Shown here piece after piece: positions 9,410 to 18,057 of a stretch of DNA of 40,125 nucleotides; position 1 is the first letter of the stretch, and every line of letters starts with the position of its first letter. Origin of the DNA: Candidatus Egerieousia equi. Its GTDB lineage: Bacteria > Bacteroidota > Bacteroidia > Bacteroidales > UBA932. A program made the translations under genes and the position numbers. The notes under the pieces were generated by a model, which ran no database searches, was not told where the DNA came from, and was given only the letters and a program-made list of their open reading frames with translations. The stretch spans positions 1 to 40,125 of the forward strand of contig JAGHUC010000118.1 of the NCBI GenBank assembly GCA_018065035.1, written 5' to 3'.

Positions 9410-11251
9410 TTATTGAATTGGCACAAGTCCTTTCAATTCAGGGTCGAGATTGGCGCGGAAGCGCATGCCGGGCTCTTTCTCAAGGCATCGTTGAAGGCAT
9501 GTCCTGGCCTTTGATTCTTCATTCAGCCTTGCATAGGTTATTGCCAGCAGATAATCCCTTTTGACAGATGAAGTCAAATGCTCGAGAATATCCTTTGCGC
9601 TGTTGTTATAATCCAGACTGAGGAATGCCAGTGCGGAGTTCAAGTCCCTGTAAGGTCTCAGTTTGACTATAGCCGTCCTGTAATCCCTTTCAACCAGTGC
9701 ATTCAGGCCTTCCATATATTCCCTGTCAATCACATTCGTATGCAATGTGTCGGCAATCATATTGCGCCTATGCGTATGGAAACTCACTCTCACGCGCCTC
9801 AATGCCGGAAATATCTTCTCCTTGATATCCTTATAAAAAGCACTTGAAGCCAACGCTTCCTTTCGTTTCTGAACAAGTGTCTCACTCTCAATACTCCTGA
9901 CCAGCCGCTCGTAAGTGAAATCACATCTGTTCAGTTCTTCAATCAATCCCCTCCAGTCCTCTCCATTCGACCTGTCCTCAATGGCAAGGACTTTGTCTTC
10001 AAGTGCCGTGTTCCTCCCAATCGATTCACCTCCTATGGAAATGTCCCAGACCGAATGCATAATGCTGTCCTTGATGGAGGAAGCGTACGTTCCTAGCAAG
10101 GAACAGACTTGTCTGCCCCTTTCCCTGCTCAATGAGGCGTTAAGCTGTTCAGGTCCTTCCGGTGAACAGAAAGAGTTCACAATAATTGAATCCACAACAA
10201 ACACGTTGTCCGACAGGAATTCCGCAAGCCTGCATTTCAACTGACGCAGTTCCGCTTCATTGTTATCCCTTTCCGGTTCAAGCACACTGCTGCCGGATGC
10301 AAAAACCAGCCTGCTGTCGTATGAAACTGACTGATTCCTGAATATGACAGTATCCTTGTATCGCTCGATCATGTCCGCGAGAGTGGAAAGTGAACTCACA
10401 TAGAAAGTCACCGTATCGGACTCTGGAAGTTCATAAAGCTTCCTGTAGCTGTTCCATAATTCACCATCGATGGTAAGGAATATTTTCTTCAGCTTGTCGG
10501 ATGACCTTACACTCTGGGTATAGTGGTATGTGAACGCATTGCCATCGTCAGAAAGAACAACCGAGTCAAGGCGGACGCCTTCTTCAGGGAAGGGATTGCG
10601 CACATATCTTGCGTATGCCTTGGGTATGCGTTCCCTTTTCCTGTCGTTGAACCATTTCTTCAGTCTTCTTACATAATGCTCCATTGCCTGCGGGGAGGCT
10701 TCATGCCGCTCTATATAAACTTCAAGAAGATGTCTGTATCTGAGGCTGAGGCTGCTGTCGGCGAGTATTGAATTGATATAATCATTGTACTTCCGGTAAC
10801 CCTGCAACTGTCTGTTCCTGTATTCCTCACCGCTTATGTATATATCATCAAGTCTCTGCTCCGTTCCGAGCATGTTCAGGCGAGGAGACATTCTCAGCTG
10901 CCAGTTGCGGTCCATGAGAACAGCCGGAACACTTATATTAAATCCCAGTTCTATTAATCCGCAGCGCTCGGCCACGTTCTTGAACTTTGCTTCAACACAA
11001 ATGGAATTCAGCATATATGTACCGCTTGGATCAAGTTCCCGTATTTCCTTTTCCGCATCAGAAAGTTCTTCGTATGTGCTTTCCTGGGATTGGCCGGAAT
11101 ACGAGCTGGTGTTCACCTCTCCATTGGAAGGAATGCTTACGCCAACTGAAGCGTTAGATGCAATGGCGTTGCTGAGCTTGCGTCCCTGACCTGCGCAGGA
11201 CACAATGCAGATGCAAAGCAGAAGCAATGATATTCTGTTTATTGAATCCAT
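9410..11251 (-). CDS. OmpA-like DUF3868-type pilus-associated lipoprotein
   Basis: A 613-aa exported protein with lipobox-like C19 (IVSC). The N-terminal region (about 70-330) corresponds to the DUF3868-type module found next to fimbrillin genes. Around residues 310-420 is an OmpA-like stretch, with RLVFASGSSVLEPE as the opening strand and SFCSPEGPEQLNASLSRERG resembling the family's SPEG-x(4)-N-x(2)-LSxxRA signature. That fold usually binds peptidoglycan. The C-terminal 90 residues form TPR-like helix pairs (LVERDYRTAIVKLRPY, AITYARLNEESKARTCL). It starts 2 nt after the DUF3575 gene and precedes the fimbrillin. A role as periplasmic scaffold or outer-membrane assembly partner of the pilus is inferred from family and position. 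Confidence 0.85.
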   Translation of the reverse strand: MDSINRISLLLLCICIVSCAGQGRKLSNAIASNASVGVSIPSNGEVNTSSYSGQSQESTYEELSDAEKEIRELDPSGTYMLNSICVEAKFKNVAERCGLIELGFNISVPAVLMDRNWQLRMSPRLNMLGTEQRLDDIYISGEEYRNRQLQGYRKYNDYINSILADSSLSLRYRHLLEVYIERHEASPQAMEHYVRRLKKWFNDRKRERIPKAYARYVRNPFPEEGVRLDSVVLSDDGNAFTYHYTQSVRSSDKLKKIFLTIDGELWNSYRKLYELPESDTVTFYVSSLSTLADMIERYKDTVIFRNQSVSYDSRLVFASGSSVLEPERDNNEAELRQLKCRLAEFLSDNVFVVDSIIVNSFCSPEGPEQLNASLSRERGRQVCSLLGTYASSIKDSIMHSVWDISIGGESIGRNTALEDKVLAIEDRSNGEDWRGLIEELNRCDFTYERLVRSIESETLVQKRKEALASSAFYKDIKEKIFPALRRVRVSFHTHRRNMIADTLHTNVIDREYMEGLNALVERDYRTAIVKLRPYRDLNSALAFLSLDYNNSAKDILEHLTSSVKRDYLLAITYARLNEESKARTCLQRCLEKEPGMRFRANLDPELKGLVPIQ

Positions 11252-11253
11252 GA

Positions 11254-11853
11254 CTAGAACAGATAACTCAATTGTACAAGCACGTTATTGGGCTCAAGGT
11301 GAATCTTCTTTCCCTTGTCAAGCACGTTTCCGCAACGCGGACAGGAATATTTCGTGTACTTACAAGGTCCGAGCATGAAGCCCACGCCAAAATCAAGATT
11401 CAGATGACGGTTTATCATATAGGCATATCCTGCCCCTGCCTGAAAGCCGTAGAAATCGCCCTCACGCGTTTCCCTGCCGAAATAATTGCTTCTGTTGAAA
11501 CGCAGGAAACCTGCTCCTGCGCTGAAAAACCACCCGGAGAAAGTTCTCCACGGCCACACACGCACACCTGCATTGAAAGCGCACTGCTTGTTTCTTTTAA
11601 CATCGTTCCCCGACCCGAATTGGAAAGGATTGTACTTGGCACCGAAATAAATGGAAAGTCTGGTGTTCAGGCTGGCTCCTATTTCCGCATTCAGTGTTGC
11701 CATATTCGCATAATCCGCAGCATTGGAGGAAACATAGAAGTTGCTGAACGGTTCATAGTCCATCTCATCCCAGGAGGATGCCATGCAAGGTTGTGCACAG
11801 GTGCCTGCCATCAAGGCAGTGGAAATCAGAAGCCATAGTGTAATCGGTCTCAT
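11254..11853 (-). CDS. DUF3575-family putative outer-membrane protein, first gene of the pilus operon
   Basis: A 199-aa exported protein with a Sec signal (residues about 1-24) followed by amphipathic beta strands rich in aromatics and glycine, such as NAEIGASLNTRLSIYFGAKYNPF and FYGFQAGAGYAYMINRHLNLDFGVG. This fits a small beta-barrel of the DUF3575 family, which recurs at the head of fimbrillin loci. Near the C-terminus is a C171-P-R-C174 knuckle, followed by a final strand ending in YLF as expected for BAM-inserted barrels. ATG 11853 was preferred over the longer frame because it begins the signal peptide and lies just after a promoter-like element. Function unknown; pilus assembly or secretion is inferred from operon position. 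Confidence 0.82.
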   Translation of the reverse strand: MRPITLWLLISTALMAGTCAQPCMASSWDEMDYEPFSNFYVSSNAADYANMATLNAEIGASLNTRLSIYFGAKYNPFQFGSGNDVKRNKQCAFNAGVRVWPWRTFSGWFFSAGAGFLRFNRSNYFGRETREGDFYGFQAGAGYAYMINRHLNLDFGVGFMLGPCKYTKYSCPRCGNVLDKGKKIHLEPNNVLVQLSYLF

Positions 11854-11874
11854 AAGCCCAAGTTTTGTTGAGCG

Positions 11875-11882
11875 CAAAAGTA
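11875..11882 (-). promoter_or_regulatory. -7 element of the pilus operon promoter
   Basis: TACTTTTG on the minus strand (11882-11875) fits TAnnTTTG and ends 21 nt before the DUF3575 ATG. No good -33 TTTG lies 18-21 nt upstream, so basal activity may be weak or activator-dependent. Confidence 0.5.
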
Positions 11883-11973
11883 TTTCCGGGCAATGAGCAT
11901 CAGGTGCCGGAACAGCAATTATTTTTCGATTGCTGCTAAAACTTTGTTTAGAAATACATTTCCGATGCAAGAA

Positions 11974-12005
11974 TTTTAAATTGCGGAAGTATATATGTAT
12001 ATTAG
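11974..12005 (+). promoter_or_regulatory. Weak promoter candidate for addB-addA
   Basis: TATATTAG (11998-12005) matches TAnnTTTG except for one base. TTTT (11974-11977) lies 20 nt upstream, and the addB ATG is 21 nt downstream. No better candidate exists in the 173-nt divergent gap 11854-12026. Confidence 0.35.
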
Positions 12006-12026
12006 AATCCTGAAACTGATAGAAAT

Positions 12027-14966
12027 ATGGAATTTTTAAGAGCTGTTGCGGAAATATATTTGGAGAAGGCTGCCAATCAAGGACTTACAAACAAGGTTGA
12101 CTGCTTTTCAGACACAGTGTTCGTATTCCCCAGCCGGCGTTCGGCCAAGTTCTTCGTGAAGTATCTGGGTGAGGAATTCACAAAAAAATACAGGAGGGCG
12201 CTCATCAGTCCGAGAACCTGCACAATTTCCAGTCTTTTCACGGATCTGTCTGGATTGAAGGAGACTGACAGCATAGAGGTATCAATCATTCTTTATCAGG
12301 AATACATTGCCTTGAAGAAAGGAAGCCGGAACGAATGTGAGCCGGGCAATGCGCAGTCCGTAGAAAGTTACGATGAGTTCTCAAGATGGGCGGACATCGT
12401 GCTTTCGGACTTCAATGACATTGACAAATACAGGATTGACTACAAGGCACTGTTCGCCAACATAAAGGACCTGAAGGAACTTGATTCGGACTATTCGTAC
12501 CTGAGTCAGGCCCAGATTGATGCCATGAGGAGGTTCTGGGGCAATTTCCACAATGGATCAGCCCAGGATCCGGACAATGAGGGGAAAAGCAGGCTTGACA
12601 TAAAGAAGGAGTTCACAGGAATATGGGAGATAATGCCATCGCTGTATGAGAATTTCAGGAAAAGGCTGCTGGATGAAAGGAAGGCAAGTTCCGGAATAAT
12701 GTATTCCCAGGTGGCCGGACTGTGCGGGAAGGATGAGTTCGGGAGCAGATTGAATGAGGTTCTGCCTGCCGGGACTTATGTTTTCATCGGTTTCAATGCG
12801 CCCAACAGGTGTGAGGAGGAGCTTTTCGATGCCATCGCCAGGTTGGGGAAGGCTGACTTCTACTGGGATTTCACAGGACCTATGGTAAGGTGTGAGGACA
12901 ACAAGGCGAGTCTTTACATCAAGAGGATGGAGAGCAAGTACAAGTCAAGGTATCCCGAGTACAAGGAACTTATAGGAAGCGAATACGATGACTGCCGGAA
13001 CATAAATGTGATAGCCGTGCCCGGAGCAGTGCAGCAGGCTGCAATCGCCGGGGAGATTCTTGAAAAGCTGGCAAAGGAAAGAAATCCTGAGGAAGCATTT
13101 GACACAGCGATAGTTCTGCCGGACGAGAGCCTTCTCTTCCCCGTTATGAACAATATACCATCGGTGTACAGGAATATAAATGTGACCATGGGATACCCTC
13201 TCTGCCTCACTCCTCTTGGAAGTTTCATGGACCTGCTCTGCGCTCTGCACCTCGGCACGAGGCAGGACTCCTGGTATTACAAGGATGTGTTCAGGATTCT
13301 GGAGCATGATTATATAAAGAATTCCTGCACTGAAACGATTTCCAGAATCAAGAGCAGCATCTCCGACAAGAACCTGATTTTCATCAGGAGGAAGGAAGTT
13401 CTGGAACTGCTTGAAGAGGCTCCTGCCGGTGAGGACGGAGAACTTCTCAAATCCATATTCAGAGCGGATATCGAGAAATGGACGGATGTGGCTGAATGGC
13501 ATAAGGAAGTTCTCATGAAACTTGATGCCGTATCGGACAGGCTCAGCCGCAATTTCATAGCCCAGTATTTCACAGCGATAGAGAGGATACTCTCATACAA
13601 AGGACTTGAGGATATAAATGTCAGGACTTTCTACAAGCTTGAATCGCAACTTACCGCAAAACTTACCATTCCGTTCGAAGGTGAACCGCTGAAAGGCCTG
13701 CAGGTGGTTGGACCCCTTGAAATCAGGAGCCTTGATTTCAGGAACCTGATCATTCTCAACGTTAACGAATCGGTGTTCCCGAAGACTGCCGCAAGCAACT
13801 CCTTCATTCCTTTCAATCTTAGGAAAGGATTCGGTCTGCCTACATACGAGCAGGCCGATGCAATAGCCGCATACCATTTCTACAGGAGCATTTACAGATG
13901 CGAGAACATCTGGCTGCTCTATGATACCAGAACCGAAGGAATGAAGAACGGTGAAGTGAGCCGTTTCGTAAAGCAGCTTAAATATCACCACAACGTGAAG
14001 CTCAACGAATTCACCACACAGAACCCGATATTGTCATCAAAGGACGGTTCTGAAATAAAAGTTGAGAAGACTCCGCGGATAATGGCCGAACTGGAAAGAT
14101 TCCGCAAGAAGGACAACAGAAAGTTCATCTCTGCAAGTTCTCTGAAGACTTATCTGTCCTGCCCGCTCAAGTTCTACCTCAACAATGTGGAGGGTCTGAA
14201 GGAAGAACAGGAAGTTGACGAGGACATAGCTGCGAACATTTTCGGAAACCTGTACCATAATTCCATGCAGAAAATGTATGAGCCATACCTTGGCAGACAG
14301 GTTACGGAGAAGGACCTCATTGAAATGTGCCGCAGGCTCAAGGATGAGGAATCCGGAATACGCAAGGCGATTGAAAGAATATTCGCCGAAAACAAGCTGG
14401 GGCAGATAAAGGGCCAGAATATAATTGTATATGAAGTTCTTCTTAAATATCTTGAACTGACTCTTGAGCGTGACAAGGCCTTTGCACCGTTCACATACAG
14501 ATACAGCGAAAAGGATTGGTATCCCGATTTCAATGGTGTGAACCTCATAGCTTACATAGACAGGACCGACATTGTTCAGGACATGCTGAGAATCTCCGAC
14601 TACAAGACAGGCAACGTAGAGGACATTGACGCAAAAGATGCCAGGAACCTTCCGTTCAGTCTGTTCCCTGCTCCGGGAGAGGATTTCAAATACAAGACCT
14701 GGTTCCAGCTGTATTTCTATGCAATGGTAATGCAGTTGGAAAAACAGATTGACAACGATGTGAATGTAGCCGTTTACCAGGTTGGAAAACTGAGTGAAGA
14801 CGGCGTGAAGATACGTAATGTAAGCAAGGAGGAGATCGGGAATTTCAGAATGAAACTCTCGGAAACTCTTGAAAACCTGTTCAATCCTGAAATTCCTTTC
14901 ACGCAGGCGCCACAAGGAGCAAAAATATGCGGATGGTGTCCGTTCAGATCAATTTGCAAAAGATAG
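12027..14966 (+). CDS. addB: AddB-like PD-(D/E)XK exonuclease with Fe-S cluster
   Basis: Probable AddB-like subunit of a RecBCD/AddAB-type enzyme that resects double-strand breaks for RecA loading (979 aa). The C-terminal nuclease domain carries D845 and the D858-Y-K860 motif with a following Thr-Gly. Four cysteines, C712 (TYLSCPLKFYL), C968, C971 and C977 (C-x2-C-x5-C at the very end), match the 4Fe-4S staple of AddB and Cas4 nucleases. The N-terminal two thirds resemble an inactive UvrD-like helicase fold (VFVFPSRRSAKFF near 31-43, later ADFYWDFTGP). I see no Walker A motif, whereas Bacillus AddB retains one. The stop lies 3 nt before addA. No recC-like gene is nearby. Confidence 0.85.
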   Translation: MEFLRAVAEIYLEKAANQGLTNKVDCFSDTVFVFPSRRSAKFFVKYLGEEFTKKYRRALISPRTCTISSLFTDLSGLKETDSIEVSIILYQEYIALKKGSRNECEPGNAQSVESYDEFSRWADIVLSDFNDIDKYRIDYKALFANIKDLKELDSDYSYLSQAQIDAMRRFWGNFHNGSAQDPDNEGKSRLDIKKEFTGIWEIMPSLYENFRKRLLDERKASSGIMYSQVAGLCGKDEFGSRLNEVLPAGTYVFIGFNAPNRCEEELFDAIARLGKADFYWDFTGPMVRCEDNKASLYIKRMESKYKSRYPEYKELIGSEYDDCRNINVIAVPGAVQQAAIAGEILEKLAKERNPEEAFDTAIVLPDESLLFPVMNNIPSVYRNINVTMGYPLCLTPLGSFMDLLCALHLGTRQDSWYYKDVFRILEHDYIKNSCTETISRIKSSISDKNLIFIRRKEVLELLEEAPAGEDGELLKSIFRADIEKWTDVAEWHKEVLMKLDAVSDRLSRNFIAQYFTAIERILSYKGLEDINVRTFYKLESQLTAKLTIPFEGEPLKGLQVVGPLEIRSLDFRNLIILNVNESVFPKTAASNSFIPFNLRKGFGLPTYEQADAIAAYHFYRSIYRCENIWLLYDTRTEGMKNGEVSRFVKQLKYHHNVKLNEFTTQNPILSSKDGSEIKVEKTPRIMAELERFRKKDNRKFISASSLKTYLSCPLKFYLNNVEGLKEEQEVDEDIAANIFGNLYHNSMQKMYEPYLGRQVTEKDLIEMCRRLKDEESGIRKAIERIFAENKLGQIKGQNIIVYEVLLKYLELTLERDKAFAPFTYRYSEKDWYPDFNGVNLIAYIDRTDIVQDMLRISDYKTGNVEDIDAKDARNLPFSLFPAPGEDFKYKTWFQLYFYAMVMQLEKQIDNDVNVAVYQVGKLSEDGVKIRNVSKEEIGNFRMKLSETLENLFNPEIPFTQAPQGAKICGWCPFRSICKR

Positions 14967-14969
14967 ACT

Positions 14970-17900
14970 ATGAGCAGCACGGAGAAACTGAGAATATACA
15001 AGGCTTCCGCAGGAAGCGGCAAGACATTCACCCTTACCAAGGAGTACATAAGAATGCTTCTTGAAAACCCAGAGGATGAATACAGGCATACTCTGGCAGT
15101 GACCTTCACAAACAAGGCAACCGAGGAGATGAAGGAAAGGATAATCAAGGAACTTCACACCCTGGCAAGTGACTGCAGACGTTCCGCTTATTACAACGAG
15201 TTCATTGCATTGCCGGGCATTGCCGGGGAGCCTGATCCGCAGGAAACGCTCACCGGACGTTCCAGAACCATCCTGATAAGGATACTCAATGATTACTCCT
15301 CGTTCAATGTAAGCACCATTGACAAGTTTTTCCAGGGCATAATGAGAACCTTTGCCAAGGAATTCGGACATCAATACAGTTACAATGTTGAACTTGACAC
15401 CGACAGCGTGATAGAGGCGGCCGTTGACAGAATGTATGCCTCGCTTGAAGATGACAGCAACAGGACACTTCTGGACTGGCTGGTGAAATATTCACTTGAC
15501 AGGATAGAGAACGGAAAAGGATGGAAAGTCAAGGAGGAGATAACAAAGACGGCTGTGGTCCTTCTTTCCGAGAACTTCTCACTTGATTCAAACCATGATG
15601 AGACCCCTGCTCAAAGAATGGTCCGTATAGAGGAGCTGCAGAGAAGTTTCAGGAAATGCAGGAAGGATTTCAACGGAAGGGCTGTTGAGCTGGCCAGGCG
15701 CGGGCTTGAGCTGATGAACGGTTTCAACCTGAGTCCCGAGTCATTCAAAAACGGTTCCAGAAGTCCCTACAAATTCTATGACAAGATAATCAATGCAGGT
15801 ATGAGACACAGCATGCCGGCAATGAGTGACTCTTTCGTAAAACTTGGGGACAACACAGATGGATGGGGAGCAAAAGGCAAGGATTTCAGTGCGATTGCCA
15901 ATGCCGGCCTGATGCAGAATGTGAAGGATATCATTGCTCTCTTCAGGAATGATTACGCCATATACAACACTGCAGTGATGCTGGAGAAGAATGTATATGT
16001 CTGGGGCCTGCTCGGAATGGTCAGGAACTTCATATCGGAATACTGCATTGAAAAGAACATAATTCTTCTTCCTGAATCAACCAAGCTGCTCAACGCTATC
16101 ATTGACGGTGACCAGACTCCTTTCATATATGAACGTGTTGGCACATATCTCAAGCATTTTCTGCTCGATGAGTTCCAGGACACTTCAAACCTGCAATGGA
16201 GAAACTTCATTCCATTGCTGCACGAAAGTCTGGCAAACGGAAATTCCAACCTCATAGTAGGTGATGTCAAACAGAGCATATACCGCTGGAGAAATTCCAA
16301 CTGGAAGATACTCGGACAGGAAGTCCAGGAGCTTTTCGGCATGCACGGCAAGGATGAAACGCTGGAGTACAATTTCAGGACTCTTGGCAATATCATCGCA
16401 TTCAACAATGAGTTCTATAAATATTTTGCAGCCAACATAGGCAATGAGGATTCTGAAAGGATAATAGACATTGAGTCCCTGTATTCGGACTGCACCCAGA
16501 AATTGAGTGACAATCTCAGCGGCAGGAAAGAGAAGGGTTATGTTGAAGTCTCATACTGCCCGGTACTCGACACGCTGGTGGAAAAGGTGAAGTTCCTGTG
16601 CACAAACGGATATCTTCCTTCACAGATAGGCATTCTCACCAGAACAAACGCCCAGGGAGAGGAGATAGCAGCCAGGTTGATGCAGGAAGGCATGAGCGTG
16701 GCAACAGTTGACACGCTCACACTCGGCAGCAATGGTGCCGTAAGCGCAGTAATCGACTACCTCAAGGAGATTGACCAGTCGAACGACATCTGCCGCCAGG
16801 CCCACAGACTGCTTTCCGGAATTGAAGGAAGCCGTCTGCTCAGTGAAGAGGAAATGGAGCGCTACGCCTCACTGTCACTGTATCAGATGGCTGAAACAAT
16901 AATCAGGGAAAAGCTTGGGAACAGTGCGAAAGACAACTCACAGTTCCTCTGCTCCCTGCTCGACAGTATACTTGAATACAGCAGGAACAACGGTGCTTCA
17001 CTTCCGGCATTCCTCAAATGGTGGAACGATACCGGATCCAGCCAGAAAATATCCTCCGCATCCGACAGGAACGCAGTGAACATACTTACTGTTCATAAAT
17101 CCAAAGGTCTGGAATTCGAAGCCGTAATCATCCCATATTTTGAGTTCAAGTCCGGTCATTCCAGCAAGGAACTGTGGAGTTCCAGCGCTAATGCCGCATT
17201 CGGGTACGATCTGCCCATGAACGTATCAATCAGCAAGGCTCTCAAGGAATCCCTGTTCAGGAATGACTATGAAAACGAATGCGCCGAATCTTTGGTTGAC
17301 AACATTAACATTGCATACGTGGCATTCACAAGGGCAAAGAGTGCGCTGTACGTCCTGGCTGAGGAAGACAGCAAGGACATTCTTCTTTCATTTATACAGA
17401 ACACTCAAAGTCTGAACGATCCTTGCGGGATCAAGTGCGGATTCAATTATTCGGAAGATGCGCAGATGTCCGTGAAAAGCTACTCCTACGGCCAGCTCTG
17501 CGGCCCAATGGAGGCTGAGAAAAAGCACGGGAGCCTGAGTCTGAAACTTGAGAACGCATTTTGTCAGAAACTTGATCCGTCACGGACTGTGACCGCCCTT
17601 ACCGATTCGTACATCAACGACAATGAACTCTCAATAAGGGACAAGGGAATACTTCTCCACGATGCCTTTGCCAGGATTCAATATACAGACGATATAGAAA
17701 GGATTGAAGATTCGGAACTGCGTGAAAAGATCCGTTCATACATGAATCAGGTGAGGGACTATGGCTGGTTCTGGAACAAGAATGAGCATGCATCAGGTCT
17801 GAAAGTGCTCAATGAAACAGGTATCACCGCGCCCGATGGCAGTCTCTGCCGCCCTGACAGAATGATTCTGAAGGAGAATGGTAACGGAGCGCTTGAAGCA

Positions 17901-18056
17901 ACTGTAATTGACTACAAGTTCGGAAAGGCGGGCAATTCAATCTTCAAGTACCGCAGGCAGGTGAAAGGATACATGGAACTTCTGGAGCAGATGGGCTGCA
18001 CCGCTGTAAAAGGCTACATCTGGTACGTAGGATGCGAAGTTGAGGAAGTAAGATAA
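14970..18056 (+). CDS. addA: AddA-like UvrD helicase/nuclease
   Basis: 1028-aa superfamily 1A helicase with a C-terminal nuclease, the motor of the AddAB-type complex. Helicase motifs in order: Walker A ASAGSGKT (K18-T19), motif Ia AVTFTNKATEEMKER, Walker B LLDEFQDTSN (D400-E401), motif III GDVKQSIYRWR, motif V LTVHKSKGLEFEAVI, motif VI YVAFTRAKSALYVL. The C-terminal nuclease has CRPDRMI and the D981-Y-K983 triad, then a QVKGYMELL helix. It begins 3 nt after addB, so the two are almost certainly co-transcribed. The 3' end is one base from the convergent gpsA stop. The alternative name, a RecB-like protein, describes the same architecture. Confidence 0.9.
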   Translation: MSSTEKLRIYKASAGSGKTFTLTKEYIRMLLENPEDEYRHTLAVTFTNKATEEMKERIIKELHTLASDCRRSAYYNEFIALPGIAGEPDPQETLTGRSRTILIRILNDYSSFNVSTIDKFFQGIMRTFAKEFGHQYSYNVELDTDSVIEAAVDRMYASLEDDSNRTLLDWLVKYSLDRIENGKGWKVKEEITKTAVVLLSENFSLDSNHDETPAQRMVRIEELQRSFRKCRKDFNGRAVELARRGLELMNGFNLSPESFKNGSRSPYKFYDKIINAGMRHSMPAMSDSFVKLGDNTDGWGAKGKDFSAIANAGLMQNVKDIIALFRNDYAIYNTAVMLEKNVYVWGLLGMVRNFISEYCIEKNIILLPESTKLLNAIIDGDQTPFIYERVGTYLKHFLLDEFQDTSNLQWRNFIPLLHESLANGNSNLIVGDVKQSIYRWRNSNWKILGQEVQELFGMHGKDETLEYNFRTLGNIIAFNNEFYKYFAANIGNEDSERIIDIESLYSDCTQKLSDNLSGRKEKGYVEVSYCPVLDTLVEKVKFLCTNGYLPSQIGILTRTNAQGEEIAARLMQEGMSVATVDTLTLGSNGAVSAVIDYLKEIDQSNDICRQAHRLLSGIEGSRLLSEEEMERYASLSLYQMAETIIREKLGNSAKDNSQFLCSLLDSILEYSRNNGASLPAFLKWWNDTGSSQKISSASDRNAVNILTVHKSKGLEFEAVIIPYFEFKSGHSSKELWSSSANAAFGYDLPMNVSISKALKESLFRNDYENECAESLVDNINIAYVAFTRAKSALYVLAEEDSKDILLSFIQNTQSLNDPCGIKCGFNYSEDAQMSVKSYSYGQLCGPMEAEKKHGSLSLKLENAFCQKLDPSRTVTALTDSYINDNELSIRDKGILLHDAFARIQYTDDIERIEDSELREKIRSYMNQVRDYGWFWNKNEHASGLKVLNETGITAPDGSLCRPDRMILKENGNGALEATVIDYKFGKAGNSIFKYRRQVKGYMELLEQMGCTAVKGYIWYVGCEVEEVR

Positions 18057-18057
18057 G

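Noticed and set aside
11272-11838. 188-aa plus-strand ORF opposite the DUF3575 gene
   Set aside because: The minus-strand product has a signal peptide and family features; the plus product is Cys/His-rich shadow sequence.
14037-14915. 292-aa minus-strand ORF inside addB
   Set aside because: It lies opposite well-conserved nuclease coding sequence; long antisense frames arise here from codon bias.
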